Shown: positions 43,393-52,139, counted from the first letter of the stretch. The stretch is 64,000 nucleotides of DNA from Clostridiales bacterium (GCA_015058275.1 SVCQ01000003.1:1-64000); one strand, 5' to 3'. Notes: generated by a model from the sequence alone, not told the origin. Numbers and translations: made by a program.

Positions 43393-45552
43393 TCAGCCCT
43401 CCTGCCTCCTCATCAGCTCGTAGAACTCACCCTTGAGATCCATGAGCTCGTCAAAATTGCCCGACTCTGCTATCCTGCCGTCCTTGAGCAGCACTATCCT
43501 GTCGCAGCCCTTTACGGTGGAGAGCCTGTGAGCGACCATGATGACGGTGCACTTCTCCGCGTATACGGATTTGAGGACCTTGCTCTGGGATATATTGTCA
43601 AGCGCCGATGTCGCCTCGTCGAGTATCATGATCGACGGCTTTGATGCAAAGGCCCTTGCCAGCAGCAGTCTCTGCCTCTGTCCTCCTGAGAAGCCTCCGG
43701 AGTTGGAGTCGGATATCTCGGTATCGTAGCCGAGCGGAAGAGCGTTGATCGTATCCGCTATGTCGGCCTTTTGGGCAGCCTCCTCAGCCTCCTCCCGGCT
43801 TACCGGATGCGGACAGAAGGCTATATTGGACAGGATCGTCCCCGGCATGACCTTGCTGAACTGGAAGACCGTGCCTATATGCCTCCTGTAGGCGCGCAGG
43901 TGTATTGAATCGATAGGCTTGCCGTCTATGAATATGCCTCCGCTGGAAGGCCTTATTATACCCAGTATGAGCTTTAGGAGAGTGCTCTTGCCGCAGCCGC
44001 TCTCTCCCACTATGGCGATCTTTTCGCCCGGGCTTATATGAAGCGATACATCATCCAGAGTACCAAAGCTGCTGTCCTCATATGTGAAGCTGACATTCTC
44101 GATGCGGATGTCTCCTCTGACCTTGCGCAGTATCGTACGTGTCTCATCGTCCTCTGCCGCTGCGTCGAGTATGCCCTTGAGCTGCGCCATCATAGGCTTC
44201 ATGAGCAGTAGCTTGCGCTGGGCGTCCATAAGATCCGTAACGGCCGAAGTGATCAGCGCGAAGGCCGAGGTAAATGCTATGTAGTCGGACTTGGCTATGC
44301 CTCCCGGCACTATGAGCGAGAGCAGTATGACCGTACCCAGAGATGAGAGGAATCCTATCGCCACATCTTCGAGCTTGAGCACTGCAGGCTGATCCAGGTC
44401 ACATGCCAGGACAGACTGGTACTTACTCGTCCATTTAGCGTATATCCTCTTTTCGGCTCCGCTCTCCTTGATGCGCTGGATGCCCTTGAGAGCCGTATAC
44501 ATGAAGGCCCTCTGATCCATCTCGGCCTCCTGGCGCTTCCTTTCGTTAGTCGCAAAGAACCTGCCGGCGACGAGAGTGTAGGCGCTCTTGATCACGAGCA
44601 CCACTATCGCAGGCAGCAGCATCAGCCTGGAGAACGACGCCATCTGAGGTATGTAGACCAGCGAGAACACCGCCGTGAGCGATGCTCCCAGGAAGAAGTT
44701 TATCATCTGTTCGGTGAGGAACCTCGCGTTGGCGATCTGTTTTGAGAGCTTGCCGGTAGAGGAATTCATAAAGTAGTTCTGCGGCAGCAACAGCACCTTG
44801 GCCATCACGGCAGACTGAGCCTCAGAGGATATCCTGACCCTCATCTTGCCTAGGAATATAGTTCGTCCGGCAGTTATGGCCGCCTTTACGATCCCGGCCG
44901 CAAGGAAGAGACCGAGGCTCTTCATAAGTATGCTGTATCCGCTCATCCCCATCGGGACGATCTCCTCGAGCACGACCTGGTTCATCTTAGGCGCTACCAT
45001 GCCGAGCAGCGAGGTCAGCATAGCAGCCGCGGCTATCGCCACTACATCTCTCATGGAGACAAGTCTCAGGACATATACGGCCATAGTCACCATATTGGCA
45101 TTTTCTAATCTGATCGGTCTGTATATCGCATAAGCCTGAGGCTGCAGCTTGATGCTCGAGGACACCCTGCCCGCGGCCCCGTCAGCCGGGCATGTGTATC
45201 TGTATCCGCTTACGGCAGGACTCAGCAGGACAGCCTCGCCGTCATCTCTGAATCCGAGTAAATACTGTGTCCTCTTGAGCCAGTCGGGATCCGTCAGATC
45301 TACGGCATCGTAGATCACGCCGAGCGGATCGAGCATCAGATCGAGCATCTCGACTATATCGCTGCATCCGCTTACTTCATGCGTCTCAAGTCCGAACTTC
45401 GAGAGTATCTGAGCCACGACAAACTGAGCTCCGCCTGAGCTGATCGCCGGATCATCCTTGCCCATGCGGTGCATCATCCGATAATCGGCTTTTCTGACAA
45501 GCTCGTTATCCTTTCGCTCTCTTTCTCTTATGACTTCGGTGTAAAGGCCCAT
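43393..45552 (-). CDS. NHLM-type ABC exporter subunit, second locus
   Basis: 719 aa. An N-terminal non-catalytic domain (~1-155) is followed by an exporter membrane domain and NBD: Walker A GESGCGKST, signature FSGGQRQRL, Walker B IMILDEATSALD, H-loop VAHRLS. It has the same layout as the 9.4-11.6 kb gene, though clearly diverged. It begins three bases after the degenerate-peptidase ABC gene, so the pair should form a heterodimer. No precursor, adaptor or modification enzyme lies beside it. Confidence 0.85.
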   Translation of the reverse strand: MGLYTEVIRERERKDNELVRKADYRMMHRMGKDDPAISSGGAQFVVAQILSKFGLETHEVSGCSDIVEMLDLMLDPLGVIYDAVDLTDPDWLKRTQYLLGFRDDGEAVLLSPAVSGYRYTCPADGAAGRVSSSIKLQPQAYAIYRPIRLENANMVTMAVYVLRLVSMRDVVAIAAAAMLTSLLGMVAPKMNQVVLEEIVPMGMSGYSILMKSLGLFLAAGIVKAAITAGRTIFLGKMRVRISSEAQSAVMAKVLLLPQNYFMNSSTGKLSKQIANARFLTEQMINFFLGASLTAVFSLVYIPQMASFSRLMLLPAIVVLVIKSAYTLVAGRFFATNERKRQEAEMDQRAFMYTALKGIQRIKESGAEKRIYAKWTSKYQSVLACDLDQPAVLKLEDVAIGFLSSLGTVILLSLIVPGGIAKSDYIAFTSAFALITSAVTDLMDAQRKLLLMKPMMAQLKGILDAAAEDDETRTILRKVRGDIRIENVSFTYEDSSFGTLDDVSLHISPGEKIAIVGESGCGKSTLLKLILGIIRPSSGGIFIDGKPIDSIHLRAYRRHIGTVFQFSKVMPGTILSNIAFCPHPVSREEAEEAAQKADIADTINALPLGYDTEISDSNSGGFSGGQRQRLLLARAFASKPSIMILDEATSALDNISQSKVLKSVYAEKCTVIMVAHRLSTVKGCDRIVLLKDGRIAESGNFDELMDLKGEFYELMRRQEG

Positions 45553-45555
45553 GCT

Positions 45556-47739
45556 CTATGCCTCTTCCGGTACCTGGAGAAGCTGCCTGTAGAGGCCTTC
45601 GCTTCTCATGAGTTCCTCGTGCGTTCCGCGCTGTACTATCCTGCCCTTGTCCATCACGAGTATGTGATCGCACGAAGCGACAGTCGACAGTCTGTGAGCG
45701 ACGACCACGCAGGTGGTGCCTTTATCTCTTATGGATTTGAACACCTCGGCCTCGGTGATCGCATCGAGCGCCGAAGTGAATTCATCAAGCAGCAGTATAT
45801 TAGGCTCGGCCGAGAGCGCCCTCGCAAGCTCCATCCTCTGGAGCTCGCCGCCCGAGAAATTGCGCCCGTTTTCGAGCATATGGGCATAATATCCCTCACG
45901 CTCGCGGATTATCCTGGAGTGTATATGCGCGTCTCTGGCCGCGAGTATCATCTCGTACTCCTCTATCGTCGGATCCCACATCGTCAGATTGTCGGCGATG
46001 CTGTCCTCAAATACCACACATTCCTGATCGACCGCAGTTATCGAGGAGTGGAAGACCACATCAGGGATCTCATCCCTTGTGAGGCCTCCGTATCTGATCT
46101 CTCCGCTCTCAGGTGTGTAGAGCGAGAGCAGACACTTAAGGAGAGTGCTCTTGCCGCAGCCGGAGGATCCCACTACGGCGATCAGATCGCCCGGTTCTGC
46201 CTTAAACGAGATATCCTCTATCGACAGAGGCTCGCCCTCCTGATATCTGTATGAGACGTGAGATACATCGAGAGTACCCGGCAGCTTGTCCGGCTCGTCC
46301 GAGTCCGCCAGAGCGCGCACAGGCATTATATCTCTCTGTCTTATATCCTCTATCCTCTCAATATCTGTACGTGTCTTTTGGAGGTTGTTGATCATGTTGA
46401 TGCAGTTTGAGAACGCGCTCCTGAAGTTGCCGAGCAGAGACTGAAGGGCCGCCATTAAGCCAAAGGTGAAGTTGCCCTGTATCATAAAGTAGGCTCCCAC
46501 AAAGAGCAGGACTGCCTGAGACAGCAGCGAGTGCATACTGTCAAGCACTCCCGTTATGGCGGTTATGTTATTACCGCTGATGCGGCTCTCGTCGAATTCC
46601 ATCTGAGTGCTGTTCCAATCAGAGAAGAACATCCTCTCTGCCCCGCCGGCCTTTATGGTCTCTATGGTATCCAGTCCGTTGAGCAGGGATGTATTCATAT
46701 TGCCTGTGCTGACAGCATTGGCCCTGGCCTGCATGCTTATGATGCCCTTGAGGCGCAGCGAAACGACGAGGTATACCACCTCTACGGAGACGCACGCGAG
46801 CGCTACCTGCCACTGGTAGCTGATCATCAGCATCAGATAGATAAACGTCATCACGAAATCGAGGAGCCTCGGCACTATCGTCCTGACAAGCGAGAAATCA
46901 AGCTTGGCGTTGTCCTCCATGCGCTGTATCAGCTCGCCGGAGCGGTACTGCTCAAAGAACTGCATAGGCTGTGCCAGTATACGGCTAAAGAGCCCCGAGC
47001 CCGAGGATGCGGCGACCTTGTATGAGGTCCTGAATATGAGAAGTGTCTTTAAGATGTTTACTATGGTAGCCAGCACGAGTATGACCGCCATGGAAATCAC
47101 GAGGATGCTGTAGACATCGATATCTACGTCGTAATGGCTCGACAGGAGCCTTGCCAGGGCATCGTCATTTGAATTCTTCGGGTCGGCCGTATCCAGCATG
47201 AGCCTTGTGGCTCTGACCATGAGCAGATTGAGGCCTACCGCCATCATGTTGAGGGCCGCAAGCCACAGAAGCGATCTCCACGTGCCCTTCATCCTGTATC
47301 TGATAAGGTCATACAGAGATTGGCGCTTGCCGCCCTTCACAAAGCCCTCACCCGGCCTCATGATAAGTATCTCGCCGGAGTACTTGGACAGGAATCCGTC
47401 GAGCGTCATCTCATACTCGCCCTTGGCCGGATCTGCCAGATAAACCACCCCGCGTTTGATCTTTTTGACGATGCAGTAGTAACGCTTCTTCCAGTGTATG
47501 ACCGCAGGGAGCTCGACCTCGGTGATACGGGATGCGTCCGCGCGGATGATCTCGGTATCAAGGCCGTAGCGCGCGGCCATGTCCTTTACCTGCTCCGGAG
47601 TGGAGCCGCCGCGCGAGCTTATATTGGATGCACGAAGCTCTGACAGAGTCTTGATGCAGCCATAATAAGAGAGCATCGTGGCGATCACCGCGATGGCATT
47701 CTCTCCCGGATGTGTCTGTACTACTACAGGCATCTTCAT
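45556..47739 (-). CDS. NHLM-type ABC exporter with degenerate C39 domain
   Basis: 727 aa from ATG at 47739 (AAGGAG 11 nt upstream; the track's GTG overlaps that site). The N-terminal ~130 residues align with the C39 peptidase of the active copy, but the catalytic Cys position is Asn (VVVQTHPGENAIAV against VVMQLEALECGAAA) and the His position is Tyr (WKKRYYCIV against WDMNHFVVL); the Asp (ADPAKG) remains. Thus it probably binds but does not cut its cargo, as in HlyB-type C39-like domains. The NBD is intact (GSSGCGKST, FSGGELQRM, ILLLDEFTSALD). The structured RNA and RT gene lie immediately upstream. Confidence 0.87.
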   Translation of the reverse strand: MKMPVVVQTHPGENAIAVIATMLSYYGCIKTLSELRASNISSRGGSTPEQVKDMAARYGLDTEIIRADASRITEVELPAVIHWKKRYYCIVKKIKRGVVYLADPAKGEYEMTLDGFLSKYSGEILIMRPGEGFVKGGKRQSLYDLIRYRMKGTWRSLLWLAALNMMAVGLNLLMVRATRLMLDTADPKNSNDDALARLLSSHYDVDIDVYSILVISMAVILVLATIVNILKTLLIFRTSYKVAASSGSGLFSRILAQPMQFFEQYRSGELIQRMEDNAKLDFSLVRTIVPRLLDFVMTFIYLMLMISYQWQVALACVSVEVVYLVVSLRLKGIISMQARANAVSTGNMNTSLLNGLDTIETIKAGGAERMFFSDWNSTQMEFDESRISGNNITAITGVLDSMHSLLSQAVLLFVGAYFMIQGNFTFGLMAALQSLLGNFRSAFSNCINMINNLQKTRTDIERIEDIRQRDIMPVRALADSDEPDKLPGTLDVSHVSYRYQEGEPLSIEDISFKAEPGDLIAVVGSSGCGKSTLLKCLLSLYTPESGEIRYGGLTRDEIPDVVFHSSITAVDQECVVFEDSIADNLTMWDPTIEEYEMILAARDAHIHSRIIREREGYYAHMLENGRNFSGGELQRMELARALSAEPNILLLDEFTSALDAITEAEVFKSIRDKGTTCVVVAHRLSTVASCDHILVMDKGRIVQRGTHEELMRSEGLYRQLLQVPEEA

Positions 47740-47769
47740 CTCTGTCGGCACTCCTTTACTATTCTAAAG

Positions 47770-47901
47770 AAAACGGACGGGGATGCATTCAGCAAATTGC
47801 GTATCAAAAGCACTCCATATAGCAGCCGCCTGCATAGCCCTTTTTAGCTATATATCATGCTTTCATGCAGGCGCGCCCACAGGGACGCACCCGTCCGTTT
47901 T
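47770..47901 (-). ncRNA. Structured RNA candidate between RT and exporter genes
   Basis: A perfect 12-bp inverted pair (AAAACGGACGGG and CCCGTCCGTTTT on the minus strand), extended by TGCGT/ATGCA after a 2-nt bulge, closes a 132-nt element. Inside are GCCTGC/GCAGGC enclosing CATG-AAAG-CATG and ATAGC/GCTAT hairpins, plus GCG-CCC/GGG-CGC near the 5' side. A T-rich run (TTTTCTTT) follows, so it may also terminate the RT transcript. It starts 29 nt past the RT stop. It may be an RT-associated RNA or an exporter leader. A 23-codon ORF (MQAAAIWSAF...) lies in its 3' half. Confidence 0.6.
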
Positions 47902-47929
47902 CCTTAGCTCAGCACGCGCAGTAAATTAT

Positions 47930-49159
47930 TTATTCTTCTCTTCTTTCGAATCCGTGGTAGTAAGCGTGGACCAGCGTACGGTATCCCCTGCGCTGCATCT
48001 CCTTATACCTTACTCTGTATTTTGCGTTTGTCTTCTTACCGCTGCCCGCTATGCGTATGCAGTCCTGGGCGCAGCTGTCCAGGCGCCTCAGGCTGTCAGG
48101 CCTTGTCAGCACCCCGAACGCCCAGTCGACCCAGTTGAGTTCGTTCTCATCTCTACGCATACCAAAGAAGTAGCGGTCTATGCGGTCGATCATCCGCTGC
48201 ATCGACTCCTCTCTGCTGATCCCGTATTTGGCCTGCCATCTGAGCAGCTTGTCTGCAAAGTGTCTGAACTTCCACTCGACCTTGCGCATCGAGGTCTCGG
48301 CTATGTCGAATTCTCCGTTCTCAAGCTGGAAGCCCAGGAGCTCGAACCTCTCTCCCGGAGATGTGATCGCGGTCTTGTCTTCGTTGAATTCAAGGCCCCT
48401 CTCTTTAAATTTACGCCCCAGTATCCTGTAAGCCTCGCGGGCCTGCTCCTCGGTCTCGGTAAACACCGCTATGTCATCCGCGAACCTGCAGTAATACGAA
48501 GCGTGCTCCCTTATTATATCATCAACATCGAGCAGGTATACGTTCTCAAAGAAGTTCGTCAGGGCGCATCCGCTGAGGGCCCCCGTATTACCATGTACGA
48601 GCTCCCCCTTTTCATAATACTCGCCCCTAGTAAGGAGGCGGTCAAAGAACCATAGCAGATCAGGATCCTTGTCCTTATATATATCAGTGAGCTGCTCCAT
48701 CAGGATATCCGCATCAACGTTATCGCCAAAGCTGTGTATATCCGTCTTGAGCACCCAGTGCGTCCTGTTGTAGCCTTGCTTCCTTATGTGTCTGAATATC
48801 CCCGCTATTGGCCTGCCGATCCTGAACGAATAAAGAGAATCGGAGAAGAGATAATCATGATCATGCATGACAAATGCCATGAGCTTGATTATCATGCTCT
48901 CCTCAGGCCTGAAGCGGTATACGGCGCGGCGCTTATCGGAATTCTTTTTGCGCAGAAGCACTCTCCGAGGTGCTTCAAAGTAGAAGTCTCTTTGTCTGAG
49001 CCTCTCGATATCGCGCTCGCAATCATCGCTGAGGATGTACCTTTCGAGCTCCCCGATCTCGGAATCCTTTGTGTTGTATGATGATCTCTTCCTCTCGAGG
49101 AAGGCCTCGCGGGTCTCCCTTTCGATCATCTTATCCAGAACCCTTATATACTCGTCCAA
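47930..49159 (-). CDS. Stand-alone reverse transcriptase
   Basis: 409 aa if started at the TTG preceded by GGAGAG; the track's earlier TTG overlaps yhbY, and an ATG at 49129 is also possible. RT motifs: basic RRVLLRKKNSDKRRAVYRF, WVLKTDIHSFGD (first catalytic Asp), GNTGALSGCALTNFFENVYL in the motif-4 position, YYCRFADDIAVF (FADD catalytic pair), LEFNEDKTAI and LLGFQL. The C-terminal ~120 residues (TNAKYRVRYKEMQRRGYRTLVHAYY) are not an HNH endonuclease and not an obvious maturase domain. It is not a group II intron protein by context. The role is unknown; a structured RNA and exporters follow. Confidence 0.88.
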   Translation of the reverse strand: MDEYIRVLDKMIERETREAFLERKRSSYNTKDSEIGELERYILSDDCERDIERLRQRDFYFEAPRRVLLRKKNSDKRRAVYRFRPEESMIIKLMAFVMHDHDYLFSDSLYSFRIGRPIAGIFRHIRKQGYNRTHWVLKTDIHSFGDNVDADILMEQLTDIYKDKDPDLLWFFDRLLTRGEYYEKGELVHGNTGALSGCALTNFFENVYLLDVDDIIREHASYYCRFADDIAVFTETEEQAREAYRILGRKFKERGLEFNEDKTAITSPGERFELLGFQLENGEFDIAETSMRKVEWKFRHFADKLLRWQAKYGISREESMQRMIDRIDRYFFGMRRDENELNWVDWAFGVLTRPDSLRRLDSCAQDCIRIAGSGKKTNAKYRVRYKEMQRRGYRTLVHAYYHGFERREE

Positions 49160-49184
49160 ATCAGTTTGCTCTCCGCATGTTACG

Positions 49185-49478
49185 TTATAGAACAATACGT
49201 CTCTTATCGGGATCAGATGACTGTCTGTAAAGCACGAACTTGCGCCCTATTGCCTGCACGAAATCCGCGCCCAGCTCGGATGCTATCTCGTTTGCCGTCT
49301 CCTTCGGATCAAGCACCGCTCCGTCCTGTATCTGTACCTTTACAAGCTCGTGTGCCTCGAGGTAATCATCTATAGCCTTTATGACCGTAGGAGTTACCTC
49401 CTCTTTGCCTATCATAACACATGGCTTTATGCCCTGCGCCATTTTCTTAAGCTCGCTGCGTTCTCTTCCTGTGATCAT
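49185..49478 (-). CDS. yhbY: YhbY family RNA-binding protein (CRM domain)
   Basis: 97 aa. The CRM fold is visible as MITGRERSELKKMAQGIKPCVMIGK, then VIKAIDDYLEAHELVKVQI, ending QAIGRKFVLYRQS. YhbY proteins bind pre-50S ribosomal particles. It is followed closely by the RT gene; whether they share a transcript is unclear. Confidence 0.93.
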   Translation of the reverse strand: MITGRERSELKKMAQGIKPCVMIGKEEVTPTVIKAIDDYLEAHELVKVQIQDGAVLDPKETANEIASELGADFVQAIGRKFVLYRQSSDPDKRRIVL

Positions 49479-49515
49479 ATCTAAAATGCCTCCCGTGTCC
49501 TGTCTGTATCATGTA

Positions 49516-50061
49516 TCAGCTGTCCTTACCGTTTCCGTCCCTGTCCCTTGACTCCTTCCACACAAGATCGTATATCAGAGGATCACGAAGGAGATGTCTC
49601 CACACTGTCGTCGTGGCCCTGACGAATCTCTCATCCAGCTCCGCTTCGTCCTCTATCATGGGACAGACATATGGCAGTTCGAAGTCGTTGAATATCATGT
49701 GAAGCCCGCCGTCCTCATCGAGGTGAGGCGTGAGCGGGAATGACCTGCACTGTATAGGTCTTAAGTGTCTCGGACACTCAGGCGGAGTCTTGCATCTGAC
49801 GAACCAGACCTTGCCCTGCCATGACTCGGGGAACTCATATTCGTTGGTTATGAGCGCCTCCCATGTCAGCCAGCCGTCATGCCTGTCGTGGATTTTGTCC
49901 TCTCCCGGCAGGAGCATCATGCCGAGGCTTTCGTCGAGCTCAGCGGCATTGCAGCAGGCCGAGCCGCATATAGTGCCGCATTCAAAAGGCACAGGCGATA
50001 CCCTGTCGAGCAGCCTGTATATAGCTCTGTATGTCCTTTTGCGTGTACTTCCCTTTATCAT
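49516..50061 (-). CDS. Cysteine-cluster protein (YkgJ-like)
   Basis: 181 aa from MIKGSTRKRTYRAIYRLLDRV, with AAGGA nine bases before the ATG; the earlier track start lies in the terminator region. Cys residues are arranged as FECGTICGSACC, ECPRHLRPIQCRSFPLTPH and YVCPMI, a pattern like the YkgJ/UPF0153 zinc- or iron-binding cysteine cluster. The function is unknown. It is located between the ABC permease terminator and yhbY. Confidence 0.75.
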   Translation of the reverse strand: MIKGSTRKRTYRAIYRLLDRVSPVPFECGTICGSACCNAAELDESLGMMLLPGEDKIHDRHDGWLTWEALITNEYEFPESWQGKVWFVRCKTPPECPRHLRPIQCRSFPLTPHLDEDGGLHMIFNDFELPYVCPMIEDEAELDERFVRATTTVWRHLLRDPLIYDLVWKESRDRDGNGKDS

Positions 50062-50118
50062 GGCGTTTTTCCTTGCAAGTATAACCCATATGACTGCAAA
50101 AATCACTCGATACGGGCA

Positions 50119-50146
50119 CAAAAAAACCGGTGCGCACAGCACCGGT
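50119..50146 (-). terminator. Terminator after the GntR/ABC operon
   Basis: Minus-strand stem ACCGGTGC/GCACCGGT with a 5-nt loop, followed by seven Ts, about 25 nt past the permease stop. Confidence 0.92.
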
Positions 50147-50172
50147 CTGATTTAAGCATATCTATACTGTCA

Positions 50173-50967
50173 TTATGCGAGATTGAGATGCTTCTCCATG
50201 AGGTACTTGCAGACAAAGAAGTATACTGCCGAGAATGCCAGCGTCATGAGCATTGCCGGGATGAACAGTCTGTTGAACATCAGTATCCCGTCCGGCCCAT
50301 AGAGATCCGCATTGTATTCACCCTGCATCATTACCTGTGTGAACACCGGGACCACTCCCGCAATGATCCTGCCGAGAGCGCCCTCGAACATGAGCACTAC
50401 TATGTATGCGCCTATGGAAGCGAGCGTCGTGTGGTTCTGAGCCTGATGCCCGATCGTTATGGCTGCGTATATCTGCATCACCATCTTCACTATCCCCGCT
50501 ATCATGATCAGCAGGAATTCGAAGGCGTATAGCCAGAAGCGCTTCGGCACTTCGATATTCGCCATGTCATATCCTTCAAAGCCCGTCGTAATGCCTATGC
50601 CCAGCAGTACCAGCAGGCCGGTCAGAAGAGCTACCAGCATGGTCACGGTCACCCATATCACGGCGGATATGAGCTTGTTGCCTATGTGAGCCGATACGCT
50701 CACAGGCAGTACGTGGCTGAAATAGCCTTCATCGTCGAGCAGACTCGTGCTGTATCTCTGGATTATCATCACGACCGACAGCACCATTATCGCCACAGTT
50801 ACTCCCACGTAGAGCAGTATGCTGAGTATCGCCATGAGATCGGATTTAGAAGCCGATGCCTGAGTGCCTATCCCGAGTATGATCGCCGTCACGGCCCATG
50901 CCGCATACATCGGCAGCAGCTTGCGTCCCATTGCCGGGAGCTCGTATTTCAAGAGTTTAGCTAACAT
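50173..50967 (-). CDS. ABC-2 type permease
   Basis: 264 aa with six hydrophobic segments; starts MLAKLLKYELPAMGRKLLPMYAAW, as in many ABC-2 permeases where a cytoplasmic N-terminal stretch precedes the first helix. It overlaps the ATPase gene by seven bases. With the GntR regulator it forms a YtrA-type operon, a class often induced by cell-envelope stress; its cargo is unknown. Confidence 0.87.
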   Translation of the reverse strand: MLAKLLKYELPAMGRKLLPMYAAWAVTAIILGIGTQASASKSDLMAILSILLYVGVTVAIMVLSVVMIIQRYSTSLLDDEGYFSHVLPVSVSAHIGNKLISAVIWVTVTMLVALLTGLLVLLGIGITTGFEGYDMANIEVPKRFWLYAFEFLLIMIAGIVKMVMQIYAAITIGHQAQNHTTLASIGAYIVVLMFEGALGRIIAGVVPVFTQVMMQGEYNADLYGPDGILMFNRLFIPAMLMTLAFSAVYFFVCKYLMEKHLNLA

Positions 50968-51656
50968 TTGAACACCTCCCTGAAGAGTCCGTCTATGCTC
51001 TCGCCTTTTTCCTCACGGATCTCATCCGCAGCCTTGTGGAGCACCACTCTTCCTTCTTTCAGGAATATGACATCATCCAGAACGGATTCGATGTCGGATA
51101 TCAGATGCGTCGAAATGATCACGACGGCATCTTCGTTGTAATTTGAGATTATCGTCTTGAGTATGTAGTCGCGCGTCGCAGGGTCCACTCCTCCGATAGG
51201 CTCATCGAGCAGATATACCTCCGCCCTTCTTGCCATCACCAGGCAGAGCTGCAGCTTCTCCTTGGTGCCCTTCGACATCTTCTTCATGGCCTGCTTGCGG
51301 TCGATCCCGAGATCATCCAGCATCGCTTCAGCCCTGACCCTGTCGAAGTCTTCAAAGAAGTCCGCGTACATGCCTATGAGCTGATCCGTTGTCATGTAGT
51401 CAGGAAGCGCGTTCCTGTCCGGCAGATACGCCACGATCTTTTTGGTCTCGACGCCCGGCGCATTGCCTTTGATCCTCACTCTGCCGGATGTCGGCTGGAG
51501 AAGCCCGTTCAGTATCTTTATAAGAGTAGTCTTGCCGGAACCGTTAGGCCCGAGCAGCCCCACAATGCGGCCCGGCTCAAGTGATATGCTTATATCATCA
51601 AGGGCAGTCAGGCTGCCGAAGTTCCTGGTGAGACCGTTTATCTCAATTATTGCCAT
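50961..51656 (-). CDS. ABC transporter ATP-binding protein
   Basis: 231 aa NBD with Walker A GLLGPNGSGKTT, a signature in KKMSKGTKEKLQLCL and Walker B VYLLDEPIGGVDP. The LSGGQ motif is replaced by MSKGT, as is common in this branch of drug/bacitracin-type exporters. Partner of the overlapping permease. AGGAGG precedes the start. Confidence 0.93.
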   Translation of the reverse strand: MAIIEINGLTRNFGSLTALDDISISLEPGRIVGLLGPNGSGKTTLIKILNGLLQPTSGRVRIKGNAPGVETKKIVAYLPDRNALPDYMTTDQLIGMYADFFEDFDRVRAEAMLDDLGIDRKQAMKKMSKGTKEKLQLCLVMARRAEVYLLDEPIGGVDPATRDYILKTIISNYNEDAVVIISTHLISDIESVLDDVIFLKEGRVVLHKAADEIREEKGESIDGLFREVFKC

Positions 51657-51671
51657 GTCTCTTACCTCCTG

Positions 51672-52037
51672 CTATAACGCGGCCGTCCACTTTTTGACGG
51701 CTGCCTTGATCTGATCATCGTCCATGCCTATCTTGCGGAGCTTTCCGGTCAGTTCATCAAAGTACCTGGCCGCAAGCTCCTCATGAAGACCCGACAGCAC
51801 GGACTCATCCTTGGTAACAAATCGTCCGCTCGTACGCTCAGAATAGACAAGCCCCCTGCGCTCGAGCTCCGCAAGAGCCCTCTGCATCGTGTTGGGGTTG
51901 ACGCCCGCATCCAGCGCGAGATCACGCACCGAAGGAAGCTTGTCGCCCGGCGCGTATGCACTTGATGCGATGCGCATGGTCATCTCATCTATTATCTGAG
52001 AGTAGATCGGGATACCGTTTTTAAAATTCCATTCCAT
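51672..52037 (-). CDS. GntR family regulator (YtrA type)
   Basis: 121 aa: an N-terminal winged helix (GIPIYSQIIDEMTMRIASSAYAPGDKLPSVRDLALDAGVNPNTMQRAL) and a short ~45-residue C-terminal helical dimerisation part, the YtrA subclass. First gene of the ABC operon. Two palindromes upstream, one covering the -10 box, look like its own operators, so it is probably an autorepressor. Confidence 0.93.
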   Translation of the reverse strand: MEWNFKNGIPIYSQIIDEMTMRIASSAYAPGDKLPSVRDLALDAGVNPNTMQRALAELERRGLVYSERTSGRFVTKDESVLSGLHEELAARYFDELTGKLRKIGMDDDQIKAAVKKWTAAL

Positions 52038-52067
52038 AGCCGTGTCCCTTTGTAATGATCTTAGGTA

Positions 52068-52081
52068 TAGTTTGCAAACTA
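52068..52081. promoter_or_regulatory. Second palindromic operator
   Basis: TAGTTTGCAAACTA, a perfect 14-bp palindrome downstream of the promoter and about 30 nt before the GntR start codon. Its sequence differs from the larger palindrome, so it may bind another regulator. Confidence 0.5.
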
Positions 52082-52125
52082 AAAGTGTATTATTGTATTA
52101 ACTGATTAATACAATAATACACTTT
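52082..52125. promoter_or_regulatory. GntR operator, 20-bp-arm palindrome
   Basis: Two perfect 20-base arms (AAAGTGTATTATTGTATTAA and its complement) around a 4-base centre. It contains a GTGTATTA/TAATACAC core of the kind bound by YtrA-type regulators and covers the -10 box. Confidence 0.85.
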
Positions 52126-52139
52126 GCTTTATCTGTCAA
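52111..52139 (-). promoter_or_regulatory. Promoter of the GntR/ABC operon
   Basis: Perfect TTGACA (52134-52139), 17 bp, TATTGT (52111-52116) on the minus strand. The -10 lies inside the palindromic operator, so bound regulator would block RNA polymerase. Confidence 0.8.

Noticed and set aside
47783-48655. Plus-strand 290-aa ORF across the structured element and RT gene
   Set aside because: Antisense shadow of the RT, no ribosome site and no recognisable domain.
47770-49159. Classic retron or group II intron
   Set aside because: The structured element lies 3' of the RT rather than 5', and no intron domain V or HNH/maturase domain is visible.
43393-49195. Diversity-generating retroelement
   Set aside because: No template/variable repeat pair with adenine changes was noticed near the RT; not searched computationally.
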